Shown here piece by piece: positions 1 through 6,500 of a DNA stretch of 9,716 nucleotides (its first letter is position 1; every line of letters begins with the position of its first letter). Under the pieces are notes generated by a model. That model was not told the origin of the DNA and made no database searches. It worked only from the letters and a program-made list of their open reading frames with translations. This stretch comes from Actinomycetes bacterium (lineage in GTDB: Bacteria; Actinomycetota; Acidimicrobiia; Acidimicrobiales; Microtrichaceae), in contig JAFAFN010000234.1 in NCBI GenBank assembly GCA_023423475.1, positions 1 through 9,716 of the forward strand, in the 5' to 3' direction. A program made the translations under genes and the position numbers.

Positions 1-2
1 TC

Positions 3-215
3 CCGGGGGTCGTGGACGTGCACGACCTGCATGTGTGGACGCTCACCTCCGAGATGGATGTGCTCACCGCACACTTGATGACCGCCGAAGGGACCGACGG
101 CCACGCCGTGCTCGACGACGCGCGCACGCTGCTGCACGACCGCCACGGCATCGGGCACGCCACGCTGCAGGTCGAGCCGTCGACGCACGAGGGCTGCGAC
201 GAGATCGACTGGTGA
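3..215 (+). CDS. Cation diffusion facilitator (CDF) metal transporter, C-terminal fragment
   Basis: Only the last 70 codons are in the window; the start and all transmembrane helices lie upstream. The visible part matches the cytoplasmic C-terminal domain of CDF transporters of the CzcD/ZitB type, which export Zn2+ or related divalent metals in exchange for protons. Diagnostic features are the VHDLHVWTL segment near the left edge, a histidine in TAHL, and the late GHATLQVE strand; in this family such histidines bind metal at the dimer interface. The protein ends EGCDEIDW and TGA, with no His-rich tail. It converges on rmuC with a 42-bp gap, in which a weak CCCA-gcgcg-TGGG hairpin (244-256) is the only terminator-like structure. 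The family call is firm; the metal transported cannot be read from this fragment. Confidence 0.9.
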   Translation, partial: PGVVDVHDLHVWTLTSEMDVLTAHLMTAEGTDGHAVLDDARTLLHDRHGIGHATLQVEPSTHEGCDEIDW

Positions 216-257
216 GCACGCTCGCCGCTTTCCCACCCGATACCCCAGCGCGTGGGC

Positions 258-1460
258 TCAGGCCGTGAGCTCGGGTGACGACGGCATGAGCGGCGCGGAC
301 TCGATGCCCTCGGCGACGGGCAGGGTGCGACGCGAGGCCGCTTCGTGGTCCTCGAAGCGGCGGGCAGTGACCAGCAACCGGCTCTCCATCGAGCCCAACG
401 CCCGGTTGTAGGCACCCACCGCCCGTCCGAGCGACGAGCCGACCGCCACGAAGTGGTCGGCGAACACGGCGACACGCTCGTGCAGCTCGCGTCCCAGCGC
501 GGCGATCGCCTCGGCCTCGTCCGCGACCACCCGCTCGCGCCAGCCCGAGGCCATGCCACGCAGGAAGGCGAGCAGCGTGCTGGGCGACGCGAGGATGACG
601 TCCTGCGCCGCCGCCTCCTCGAGCAACCCGGGGCGATGCTCGAACGCCGCGGACAGATAGCCGTCGCCGGGGATGAACATGACCACGAAGTCGACCGACC
701 CCGGCACCGCCTCGTCGTAGCTGCGGCGCGACAGCGCGGCGACGTGTCCTGCCACCGCGCGGGAGTGATCGGCCAGCAGCGCGGCACGCTCGACGTCGTC
801 CTCGCAGTTGGCCGCCCGCAGGAACGCATCCAGCGGAGCCTTGGCGTCGACGACGACGCAGCGATCGTTCGGCAGGCGCACCACGACATCGGGCCGGAGC
901 GCTCCCCCGCGCACCCCCCGCTGCTCGAGGAAGTCCGAGTGCATCTCCATCCCCGACTGCTCGAGCACACGGCGCAGCTGCATCTCTCCCCAGGCGCCGC
1001 GGACCTTGTTGTCGCGCATGGCCGACGCGAGGCTGCGTGCCTCGGTGCGGACCTCTTCGTTCGTCCGGCGGAGGTCCTCGATCGCCTGGTGCAACACCGC
1101 CGACTCGCCGGTGCGCTGCGCCTCGAGCCGGGCGATGCGCTCGGCGTACTCGCCGAGCCGGCGCACCACCGCGTCGCCCTGCTCACGCCAATGGGCGTGC
1201 GACAGCTGCTCGATCGCGTCGTTGCGACTCTGCCCGAGGCGCAGCAGCTGGTCGGACTGCTCTGCCATCGTGGCGGCCGAGACCGATCGCACGACATCGA
1301 TCAGCTGCTCGTCGGTGCGGGTCGCCGCCTCGGCACGCACCAGTCGCTCGCGCAGCTGCGCCACCACGGCTGCGGAGTGCACACGACCCGACCAGTGGCC
1401 GAGCAACGCGGCGACCGCCAGCGCGACGACGGCGAGGACGATGGACGATGGACTGGGCAC
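258..1460 (-). CDS. rmuC: RmuC family DNA recombination protein
   Basis: A 400-residue RmuC protein. The family limits recombination at inverted repeats in E. coli and is predicted to be a nuclease; its biochemistry is poorly defined. Residues about 6-22 form one N-terminal membrane helix. Residues about 30-150 are charged and helical, consistent with the usual coiled coil. The RmuC core follows: RGAWGEMQL (154-162), then a PD-(D/E)xK-like layout with P190-D191 in RPDVVVRLP and D205-x-K207 in VVDAKAPLDAF, then FIPGDGYLSAAF (262-273) and the ASPSTLLAFLR block (291-301). The GTG start is supported by GGAG six nucleotides upstream and gives a complete membrane anchor. It lies 90 bp downstream of phoD in the same direction, so co-transcription is possible. 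Length is normal for an actinobacterial RmuC and nothing looks broken. Confidence 0.93.
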   Translation of the reverse strand: MPSPSSIVLAVVALAVAALLGHWSGRVHSAAVVAQLRERLVRAEAATRTDEQLIDVVRSVSAATMAEQSDQLLRLGQSRNDAIEQLSHAHWREQGDAVVRRLGEYAERIARLEAQRTGESAVLHQAIEDLRRTNEEVRTEARSLASAMRDNKVRGAWGEMQLRRVLEQSGMEMHSDFLEQRGVRGGALRPDVVVRLPNDRCVVVDAKAPLDAFLRAANCEDDVERAALLADHSRAVAGHVAALSRRSYDEAVPGSVDFVVMFIPGDGYLSAAFEHRPGLLEEAAAQDVILASPSTLLAFLRGMASGWRERVVADEAEAIAALGRELHERVAVFADHFVAVGSSLGRAVGAYNRALGSMESRLLVTARRFEDHEAASRRTLPVAEGIESAPLMPSSPELTA

Positions 1461-1524
1461 GGCGGACTCCGTTCGACGGCTCCGCCCATCATGACGACGG
1501 GGTGTGACAGTGGCCCGCGGTGCT

Positions 1525-1566
1525 TCAGGCCGGCACAGCTCTCCCCTGCCTCAGGCCGGCACAGCC
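1525..1566. repeat. Partial 26-bp tandem duplication at the phoD stop codon
   Basis: TCAGGCCGGCACAGC occurs at 1525-1539 and again at 1551-1565. The second copy is the end of phoD (Ala-Val-Pro-Ala-stop on the minus strand), so the first is a downstream copy of the phoD terminus that also contains an in-frame-looking stop. The GCCGGC cores (1529-1534, 1555-1560) are self-complementary and could pair over a 20-nt loop in the phoD transcript, a weak candidate terminator without a U tract. Probably a slippage duplication. Confidence 0.7.
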
Positions 1567-3140
1567 ACGTGCTCCCCGTCGGCGACCACCCACGCATCGC
1601 GCCGTGACACGGGAGCGTCCGGATCCCACACGTCGTCGATGTACTGGAACTCGCAGCGCAGCTCCGGAGGGGTGATCGAGACCACCCCGTAGCCGTGCTC
1701 GGCCACGAAGTAGCGCACGTGGGGGTTCTCGGCGCGGTAGTCGGTCGAGAAGAGCACCGTGCTGATCGAGCTCGCCAGGAACTCGGGCATCACCGGTGGA
1801 CCGCCGGGGGTGGCGGCCACGTCGAGCACGAAGCTCGCGTGCCAGTCGCCGGTCACCGTCACCGGGTTGGTGACCCCGCTCTCCTCGATCGCGGCGAGCA
1901 GGCGCCGGCGTGCGGCCGGGTAGCCGTCCCACGCGTCGCGGGTGAACGACGGCTCGGCCGCGGTGCCGAGGTTCAGCCCGGCGAGCATGATCGGATTGGC
2001 GAGCACGTTCCACCGAGCGGTCGACGACGCGAAGGAGTCGGCGAGCCACTGCTCCTGCTCGGCTCCGAGGTTGGTGCGGGCCTCGTCCTCGGCGTCGTCG
2101 CAGAGCGGACCCTCGTCGGACACCAGGCTGCCGTCGGTGCGACAGGCCGGCACGTCCGCGTGCTGACGGGTCTCGATGGCGTAGACCCGTGCCAGGTCGC
2201 CGAAGTCGAAGCTCCGGTGCACGTCGAGCTCGGCGAACTCGCTCGGCACCGGGTCGAGGCGGATCGGGGTGTGCTCGTACCACGCCTGGTACGCCGCCAG
2301 ACGGCGGTCCTGACTGGCCGGCTGGTCGATGTCCGCCTGCGCCACGTCACCCGCGTAGTTGTTCGACACCTCGTGGTCGTCGAAGGTCACGATCCACGGC
2401 GCCATCGCGTGGGCGGCCTGGAGCTGCAGATCGGCCTTGGTCTGGGCGTAGCGACGGCGGTAGTCCTCGACGGTCTCGGGCGGCGGCCCGGCCCACACAC
2501 GTGCACCGGATCCGTCGGGCGACATGTCGCCCAGGTTCAGCTCGTAGACGTAGTCGCCGAGGAACACCACGGCGTCGACGTCGGGCACCTCGGCGGCTCG
2601 ACCCCACGCCCCGTACTCACCCCACTGGAGGTCCTGGCACGAGGCGAACACGAACGTGAACCGCTCCGGCGACGCGTCCGCTGCGGGGAAGGTGCGCGTC
2701 CGACCCGTCGGCGAGGTCTGGTCGCCCGCACGGAACCGGTAGTGGTACCAGGTGTCCGGCGTCAGGCCGCTGACGTCCACGTGCACCGAGTGCCCCAGCG
2801 CCGCGGTCGCGACCGCCACGTCGGACACCACGAGTTGCTCGAACGCATCGTCGAGCGCGACGTCGAAGGCCACCTCGACGTCGCCCGAGGGGGCACCGCC
2901 GTCCGCCGCGAGCGGATCCGAGGACAGCCGCGTCCACAGCATCACCGAGTCCGCGAGCGGGTCGCCGCTCGCCACACCCAGCCCGAAGACCTCCGCGGGC
3001 AGCGTCGCGTCCGCCGCGACCGCCGGGTCGACCGGCGCCGCACTGGTCGTCGTGGAACCGTCACCCCGGTCGTCGCCGCCCGCGCAGGCAGCGGTCACGC
3101 CCGCCAGCGCGAGCCCTCCGAGGAACTGACGTCGATCCAC
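1551..3140 (-). CDS. phoD: PhoD-family alkaline phosphatase/phosphodiesterase, Tat-exported probable lipoprotein
   Basis: A 529-residue PhoD enzyme, a secreted metallophosphoesterase that releases phosphate from phosphomonoesters and diesters, typically made under phosphate limitation. The GTG start at 3140 gives a twin-arginine signal (DRRQFLGGLALAGV); C19 in VTAAC, followed by a Gly/Asp/Ser/Thr-rich linker, suggests lipidation, although Thr at lipobox position -3 is atypical. The PhoD N-terminal beta domain begins at GLGVASGDP (53-61) and LWTR (68-71). Catalytic-domain motifs are ASCQ with C168, the family's cysteine metal ligand; LGDYVYE (194-200); FDDHEVSNN (253-261); and TGDWHAS (430-436). 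The open frame runs far upstream of GTG, but the Tat motif fixes the start. A G-rich site (AGGGGG) lies about 7 nt upstream. No PHO box could be confirmed. Length is normal for the family. Confidence 0.94.
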   Translation of the reverse strand: MDRRQFLGGLALAGVTAACAGGDDRGDGSTTTSAAPVDPAVAADATLPAEVFGLGVASGDPLADSVMLWTRLSSDPLAADGGAPSGDVEVAFDVALDDAFEQLVVSDVAVATAALGHSVHVDVSGLTPDTWYHYRFRAGDQTSPTGRTRTFPAADASPERFTFVFASCQDLQWGEYGAWGRAAEVPDVDAVVFLGDYVYELNLGDMSPDGSGARVWAGPPPETVEDYRRRYAQTKADLQLQAAHAMAPWIVTFDDHEVSNNYAGDVAQADIDQPASQDRRLAAYQAWYEHTPIRLDPVPSEFAELDVHRSFDFGDLARVYAIETRQHADVPACRTDGSLVSDEGPLCDDAEDEARTNLGAEQEQWLADSFASSTARWNVLANPIMLAGLNLGTAAEPSFTRDAWDGYPAARRRLLAAIEESGVTNPVTVTGDWHASFVLDVAATPGGPPVMPEFLASSISTVLFSTDYRAENPHVRYFVAEHGYGVVSITPPELRCEFQYIDDVWDPDAPVSRRDAWVVADGEHVAVPA

Positions 3141-3171
3141 CGCGCTACCCCCTGTACGCAACCCCACGTTC

Positions 3172-3177
3172 ACCTTA
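3172..3177 (-). promoter_or_regulatory. Possible -10 element of phoD
   Basis: On the minus strand this reads TAAGGT, the TANNNT pattern seen at other starts here. Transcription would begin near 3165, giving phoD a leader of about 25 nt that contains its AGGGGG ribosome-binding site. No clear -35 was found. It lies in the 66-bp region divergent with the kinase gene. Confidence 0.3.
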
Positions 3178-3193
3178 GGTCCATGTCGGTGTG

Positions 3194-3199
3194 CACACT
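3194..3199 (+). promoter_or_regulatory. Possible -10 element for a leaderless kinase transcript
   Basis: CACACT followed by 7 nt (GGACGGC) and then GTG at 3207. Spacing matches other starts in the window that lack a Shine-Dalgarno. It supports choosing GTG 3207 over ATG 3183. The first base departs from TANNNT and no -35 is visible. Confidence 0.35.
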
Positions 3200-3206
3200 G
3201 GACGGC

Positions 3207-4094
3207 GTGGACACCCACGGGCTCCTCCCGCCGCAGGTCGCCGTGCTCGAGCGATGGTTCCCCGACCACCGGGTCGTCGCGGACCACACCTGGCCGGGAC
3301 AGACGTCGGTGGTGCTCGAGGTCGCCACCGCGGACGGCGACCGGGTGATCGCCAAGGCGTCGACCGGTCCTGCGTTCGATCACCACTTGGACCGCGAGCT
3401 GCGGGCGCACCGGATGTTGGGCGACCAGCTCGGACGCGGGTTCCCGCAGCTGTTGTGCGCGGACGACGACGCCAGAGTCCTCGTGACTCGCTGGTTGCCC
3501 GGACGATTGGCCGAGGGCAGCGAGTGGGAGCTCGATCCCGCCGTCCACCGAGCGGCCGGGGCACTGCTGCGACGGTTCCAGGGGGCGGCTCCGGCGACCG
3601 AGGCGCCCGGACACGGTGCCGACACGATCGCGCTGGGCCGACTCCACCTGGACCAGGCGACCTCGCTGATCAGCGCATCGCTCCGGGTCCGTGCCGCGGA
3701 GCGCCTCGACGCGGCGGAGCCGACCCCCGCCCGACTCGTGCCGACCCACGGCGACTTCCAGCCACGCAACTGGCTCGTCGACCCCGACCGACCCACGCCC
3801 GACGGCACCCCCGAGGTGTCGCTCATCGACTTCGGACGGTTCGACCAGCGCCCCTGGTACTCCGACCTCGTGCGGCTGCGCCACGGAGCACAGGTGCGTC
3901 GTCCCGAGCTGCGCGCCGCGCTCCACGAGGGCTTGCAGCTCGACGGCACGCGGCTCGACGCGGATGAGTCCTGGCACCTCGAGCAGCTGGTCCAATCGCT
4001 CAGCACCGTCGTGTGGGCGACCCACGTGGGCGAGCTCGACTTCGCCGAGCACGGACGGTCGATGCTGGAGCGGACGCTGGACGCTTGGCCCTGA
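3207..4094 (+). CDS. Aminoglycoside phosphotransferase (APH)-family kinase
   Basis: A 295-residue soluble kinase-like protein of the APH/choline kinase superfamily, which transfers phosphate from ATP to small-molecule hydroxyls; the substrate is unknown. K50 in VIAK fits the ATP-binding lysine and E64 the helix-C glutamate. The catalytic loop is THGDFQPRNWLVD (180-192) with H181, D183 and N188. The metal-binding motif is LIDFGR (206-211) with D208, followed by WYSDLVRL, a common APH block placing the protein after the active site. Drug resistance is not implied; many chromosomal members act on metabolites. The chosen GTG has a -10-like element 7 nt upstream; ATG at 3183 would add eight residues (MSVCTLDG) that do not resemble the fold. 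It is divergent from phoD, with no clear functional link. Confidence 0.85.
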   Translation: MDTHGLLPPQVAVLERWFPDHRVVADHTWPGQTSVVLEVATADGDRVIAKASTGPAFDHHLDRELRAHRMLGDQLGRGFPQLLCADDDARVLVTRWLPGRLAEGSEWELDPAVHRAAGALLRRFQGAAPATEAPGHGADTIALGRLHLDQATSLISASLRVRAAERLDAAEPTPARLVPTHGDFQPRNWLVDPDRPTPDGTPEVSLIDFGRFDQRPWYSDLVRLRHGAQVRRPELRAALHEGLQLDGTRLDADESWHLEQLVQSLSTVVWATHVGELDFAEHGRSMLERTLDAWP

Positions 4095-4102
4095 CCAGCT
4101 GG

Positions 4103-4128
4103 CGGACGACCGCTGACGGACGACCGCT
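4103..4128. repeat. 14-bp-period tandem direct repeat after the kinase gene
   Basis: CGGACGACCGCT occurs at 4103-4114 and exactly again at 4117-4128, eight bases after the kinase stop codon. No coding frame depends on it. It is one of several short tandem repeats in this window placed just after a stop codon. Confidence 0.8.
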
Positions 4129-4147
4129 CCCGACCACGCGACCCAGC

Positions 4148-4164
4148 CCTGTCGGCCCCACAGG
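4148..4164 (+). terminator. Weak hairpin, possible kinase-gene terminator
   Basis: CCTGT (4148-4152) pairs with ACAGG (4160-4164) around a 7-nt C-rich loop. It lies between the kinase stop and the cyclase promoter, where a terminator would be useful. It has no U tract and only five base pairs. Confidence 0.25.
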
Positions 4165-4188
4165 TGATGGCAGCTGCGGAGAGCCCGA

Positions 4189-4194
4189 TAGCGT
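4189..4194 (+). promoter_or_regulatory. -10 element for a leaderless adenylyl cyclase transcript
   Basis: TAGCGT ends 6 nt before the ATG at 4201, so transcription would start at or next to the start codon. The only purine-rich stretch (GGAGAG, 4178-4183) is 17 nt away, too far for a ribosome-binding site. The same hexamer precedes the DUF2817 gene at 8381. No -35 was recognised. Confidence 0.5.
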
Positions 4195-4200
4195 TCGGGC

Positions 4201-5229
4201 ATGCCCGGGGCCGACGAGTCGCTGCAGAACCAGATCAAGCTGCGCCTGATGCTCGCGGGGGTGCCGCCGGCCGACGCGGTGGGGGTCGACGGAGACGGTG
4301 ACGGCGCCCGGGCGATGCTGCGCTCCAAGCTGCTCTGGGGCGAGGACGAACGCATCACCATCGAGGAGCTCGCCGAGCGAGCGGGGCTCGACGTCGAGCT
4401 GTGCCGGCGGGCCAGGATGCTGCTCGGTCTCCCCGACCCCGGCGACGAGCCCGTGTGCCGGGCCCAGGAGGTCGAGGCGTTCCAGGGCTTCGCCGAAGGT
4501 ATGGCGCTCTACGGGCCCGACCCCGTGCTCCAGTTCGTCCGTGTGCTCGGCGGCGCACTCGCCACCGTCGCCGAGGGCTCGCTGTCGGTGTTCGCCAGGA
4601 CCCTCACCGACGACGGTGCGCCGCTCGAGGGCGACGCCTACACGATCGCCACCTTCGACGCGCTCGAGACGTTCCGCATCGTGCCCATGGCGCTGCAGAT
4701 CATCGCCAAGTTGCAGTTCGACCAGGCGATCGAACGACTCACCGGCGACCCGGGACAGCCCATCTGGTACACGATCGGGTTCGTCGACCTGGCTGGGTCG
4801 GCGAAGTCGACCGAACGTCTCGGCACCGACGTCATGTCCGACGCGCTCACACGCTTCGAGGAGTGGGCGGTCGAGCTCACCGCCGCGCACCGGGGACGCG
4901 TCGTGAAGTACATCGGCGACGAGGTCATGTTCATCGCGCCCGACATGGTCGGCGCCGCGGCGGTCGCTCGAGGCCTGCTCGAACGTGTCGCGGACGACCC
5001 CGTGCTCGGCACCGCCCGCGCCGGAGTGGCCCACGGCCCGATGCTCAGCAGGGACGGCGACTGGTACGGCGCGACGGTGAACCTGGCCGCACGTCTCGTC
5101 GAGAAGGCCAAGAACGGCACGGTGCTGCTCACCGGCGACGGCGCCGAGCTGGTGCCCGACGCCGTGCACAAGGGCCGGAAGCGTCTGCGGGACATCCACG
5201 AACGGCCCGACGTCTGGCGGCTCGGCTGA
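4201..5229 (+). CDS. Class III adenylyl cyclase with N-terminal Rv1264-type regulatory domain
   Basis: A 342-residue soluble enzyme predicted to make cAMP from ATP. Residues about 1-185 resemble the adenylate cyclase regulatory domain of M. tuberculosis Rv1264 (autoinhibitory and pH-sensing there): a helical segment with ITIEELAERAGLDVELCRRA (52-71) leads into LLGLPDPGDE (74-83). The catalytic domain starts near YTIGFVDLAGS (190-200). All six canonical residues are present by alignment: metal-binding D196 and D240 (YIGDEVMF), adenine-specifying K236 and D287 (GDWYGATVN), and transition-state N294 and R298 (NLAAR). The K/D pair argues for ATP rather than GTP. The protein ends VWRLG, as many cyclases do. 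It is shorter than Rv1264 (397 residues) and has no membrane helix. It is a probable leaderless gene, 37 bp ahead of ung. Acid sensing is inferred from homology only. Confidence 0.92.
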   Translation: MPGADESLQNQIKLRLMLAGVPPADAVGVDGDGDGARAMLRSKLLWGEDERITIEELAERAGLDVELCRRARMLLGLPDPGDEPVCRAQEVEAFQGFAEGMALYGPDPVLQFVRVLGGALATVAEGSLSVFARTLTDDGAPLEGDAYTIATFDALETFRIVPMALQIIAKLQFDQAIERLTGDPGQPIWYTIGFVDLAGSAKSTERLGTDVMSDALTRFEEWAVELTAAHRGRVVKYIGDEVMFIAPDMVGAAAVARGLLERVADDPVLGTARAGVAHGPMLSRDGDWYGATVNLAARLVEKAKNGTVLLTGDGAELVPDAVHKGRKRLRDIHERPDVWRLG

Positions 5230-5235
5230 GCCGAG
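5221..5235 (+). terminator. Hairpin looping out the cyclase stop codon
   Basis: CTCGGC (5221-5226) and GCCGAG (5230-5235) are perfect complements around the TGA stop (5227-5229), a 6-bp GC-rich stem with a 3-nt loop. There is no U tract; actinobacterial terminators often lack one. The ung promoter lies 18 bp further on. Confidence 0.35.
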
Positions 5236-5252
5236 GCGTGCACCCCGGCCGG

Positions 5253-5258
5253 TAACGT
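5253..5258 (+). promoter_or_regulatory. -10 element for a leaderless ung transcript
   Basis: TAACGT ends 8 nt before the GTG at 5267, with no Shine-Dalgarno between them. The spacing fits a transcript starting at or just before GTG. ung could therefore be transcribed independently of the cyclase. Confidence 0.45.
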
Positions 5259-5266
5259 CACCGCTC

Positions 5267-5938
5267 GTGGCGCCGCGCACCGACTGGAACCCCGTGCTGC
5301 GGGCCGAGCTCGACCAGCCCTACTGGGGCGAGCTGCAGGACTTCGTGCGGGACGAACGCGCACACCACGCGGTGTACCCACCCCACGACGAGGTGTTCGC
5401 CGCGCTCCACCTGACGCCGCTGGCCGAGGTCAAGGTCGTCATCCTCGGCCAGGATCCCTACCACGGACCCGGACAGGCCCACGGCCTCTGCTTCTCGGTG
5501 CGACACGGCGTCGCGATCCCGCCCTCGCTGCGCAACATCCACACCGAGCTGTCCTCGGACCTCGGCATCGACCCACCCGACCATGGCGACCTGACGTCGT
5601 GGGCGCAGCACGGCGTGCTGCTGCTGAACACCACCCTCACGGTCCGGGCACACCAGGCGGCCTCGCACCAGGGTCACGGTTGGGAGCGCTTCACCGACCA
5701 GGTGATCCGGGTCGTCGCGGACCACCCCGAGCCCGTCGTGTTCATCCTCTGGGGCAACGCGGCACGCAAGAAGGCAGAGCTCGTCGACACCTCCCGCCAC
5801 ACCGTGATCGCCTCGCCGCACCCGTCGCCGTTGTCGGCCCACCGCGGGTTCTTCGGCAGCCGGCCGTTCTCGCGGACCAACGCGGCGCTCGAGGCGGCCG
5901 GTCGTGCACCCGTCGACTGGAGCATCCCCCCACGCTGA
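5267..5938 (+). CDS. ung: Uracil-DNA glycosylase, family 1
   Basis: A 223-residue enzyme that removes uracil from DNA, arising from cytosine deamination or dUMP incorporation, to start base-excision repair. Every family 1 motif is present: the water-activating loop GQDPYHG (61-67, catalytic D63), the uracil-recognising LLLNTTLTV (118-126, N121), and the minor-groove intercalation loop HPSPLSAHRGFFG (185-197, H185). E. coli Ung has 229 residues with D64 and H187, so the protein is full length. The GTG start keeps the N-terminal TDWNPVL segment, which aligns with the family start. It sits 37 bp after the cyclase and carries its own -10-like element. The call is essentially certain. Confidence 0.98.
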   Translation: MAPRTDWNPVLRAELDQPYWGELQDFVRDERAHHAVYPPHDEVFAALHLTPLAEVKVVILGQDPYHGPGQAHGLCFSVRHGVAIPPSLRNIHTELSSDLGIDPPDHGDLTSWAQHGVLLLNTTLTVRAHQAASHQGHGWERFTDQVIRVVADHPEPVVFILWGNAARKKAELVDTSRHTVIASPHPSPLSAHRGFFGSRPFSRTNAALEAAGRAPVDWSIPPR

Positions 5939-5974
5939 AGCGCCCGACCGGGAGCGCCCGACCGGGAGCGCCCG
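5939..5974. repeat. 14-bp tandem repeat directly after the ung stop codon
   Basis: AGCGCCCGACCGGG occurs exactly at 5939-5952 and 5953-5966, followed by a partial third copy (AGCGCCCG, 5967-5974). It begins at the first base after the ung TGA. CCC and GGG within each unit can form short GC-rich hairpins, so a role in ung transcript termination or stability is possible but unproven. Confidence 0.85.
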
Positions 5975-5996
5975 CGCCGCAGTCACCCAGATCTGC

Positions 5997-6002
5997 CAGA
6001 CT
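5997..6002 (+). promoter_or_regulatory. Possible -10 element of the universal stress protein gene
   Basis: CAGACT is followed by 7 nt (TCCCGCC) and then ATG at 6010, with no Shine-Dalgarno. The spacing equals that at the kinase gene (CACACT). The initial C makes it weaker than the TANNNT examples. Confidence 0.35.
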
Positions 6003-6009
6003 TCCCGCC

Positions 6010-6471
6010 ATGGGAACCACCACCATCTTGTGCATCGACGGATCCGAGCTCTCGACCCAGGCGGCCCGAGCAGGCCTCGAGGTCCTACGCGACGCCGACA
6101 CCGTGGTCGTCGCCACGGTCGTCGAGCTCGCCGATGCGTCGATGGTCACCGGAGCATCCGGCTTCGCCGGCGGCACGATGTCGCCGGAGACGCTCGACCA
6201 GCTCCGCGAGGACCAGCTCGCGGACGGCAACGCGATCGTCGCCGCCGCCGTCGAGGAGCTCGGCCTGTCGGGCGCGACCGCATCGGTGCTCAGCGGGCAC
6301 GCCGGACAGGTCCTGTGCGACCTGGCCGTCGAGCTCGACGCGACCTCGATCGTCATCGGCTCACGGGGCCGGGGCGGGTTCAAGCGTGCGGTGCTCGGCT
6401 CGGTGTCGGACCACGTCGTGCGCCACGCACCGTGTCCCGTGCTGGTGATCGGTCCGAACTCCGAGGACTGA
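6010..6471 (+). CDS. Universal stress protein (UspA family, ATP-binding type)
   Basis: A 153-residue single-domain universal stress protein, a small soluble dimer-forming fold often induced under starvation, hypoxia or acid stress. The N-terminal strand ILCIDGSE carries D10, the usual adenine-pocket aspartate. The nucleotide-binding signature G-x2-G-x9-G-S is complete: G117, G120, G130, S131 within IGSRGRGGFKRAVLGS. It ends with the typical HAPCPVLVIG strand (139-148). It is therefore of the ATP-binding class. Some actinobacterial members, such as M. tuberculosis Rv1636, bind cAMP, which matters because a cyclase lies upstream and a cyclic-nucleotide-binding glutaminase is convergent next door. 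Whether this protein prefers cAMP cannot be told from motifs. Its end is 19 bp from the glutaminase stop. Confidence 0.93.
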   Translation: MGTTTILCIDGSELSTQAARAGLEVLRDADTVVVATVVELADASMVTGASGFAGGTMSPETLDQLREDQLADGNAIVAAAVEELGLSGATASVLSGHAGQVLCDLAVELDATSIVIGSRGRGGFKRAVLGSVSDHVVRHAPCPVLVIGPNSED

Positions 6472-6473
6472 TC

Positions 6474-6500
6474 CCGGGCCCGGCCTGACTTCAGTCGGCC
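6474..6500. terminator. Candidate bidirectional terminator between usp and glutaminase
   Basis: Two GC-rich structures lie at this convergent junction. CCGGGCCCGG (6474-6483) is a perfect 10-bp palindrome. GGCC-t-GAC (6482-6489) pairs with GTCGGCC (6494-6500) around TTCA, with one bulged T, and includes the glutaminase stop codon. They overlap at GG, so they would be alternative folds. There is no U tract on either strand. Confidence 0.4.

Noticed and set aside
244..256. CCCA-gcgcg-TGGG as a terminator between the transporter and rmuC
   Set aside because: A four-base stem without a U tract is expected often by chance at this GC content; it is mentioned only in the transporter entry.
345..1607. 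420-residue plus-strand frame antisense to rmuC
   Set aside because: Same shadow composition. The rmuC frame has the conserved RmuC and PD-(D/E)xK-like motifs and a ribosome-binding site.
3183..3206. ATG 3183 as the kinase start
   Set aside because: It adds MSVCTLDG, which does not look like the start of the kinase fold, and no ribosome-binding site fits. GTG 3207 has a -10-like element at the spacing used by neighbouring genes. The alternative remains possible.
1695..4094. 799-residue plus-strand open frame
   Set aside because: The first part is antisense to phoD and has a shadow-like composition rich in Arg, Gly, His and Val. Only the segment from 3207 resembles a real protein (the APH-family kinase).
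3207..4094. Antibiotic-resistance aminoglycoside kinase
   Set aside because: The family fold is clear, but nothing identifies a drug substrate and there is no mobile-element context. Most chromosomal APH-like kinases have other substrates.
1551..4361. 936-residue minus-strand open frame
   Set aside because: Only the part from GTG 3140 onward is phoD, marked by its Tat signal. The upstream part is the complementary shadow of the kinase gene, with no recognisable family and Arg/Gly/Val-rich composition.
4000..5280. 426-residue minus-strand frame antisense to the cyclase
   Set aside because: Low-complexity Arg/Gly/Val/His composition with no domain. The opposite strand carries all catalytic residues of a class III cyclase.
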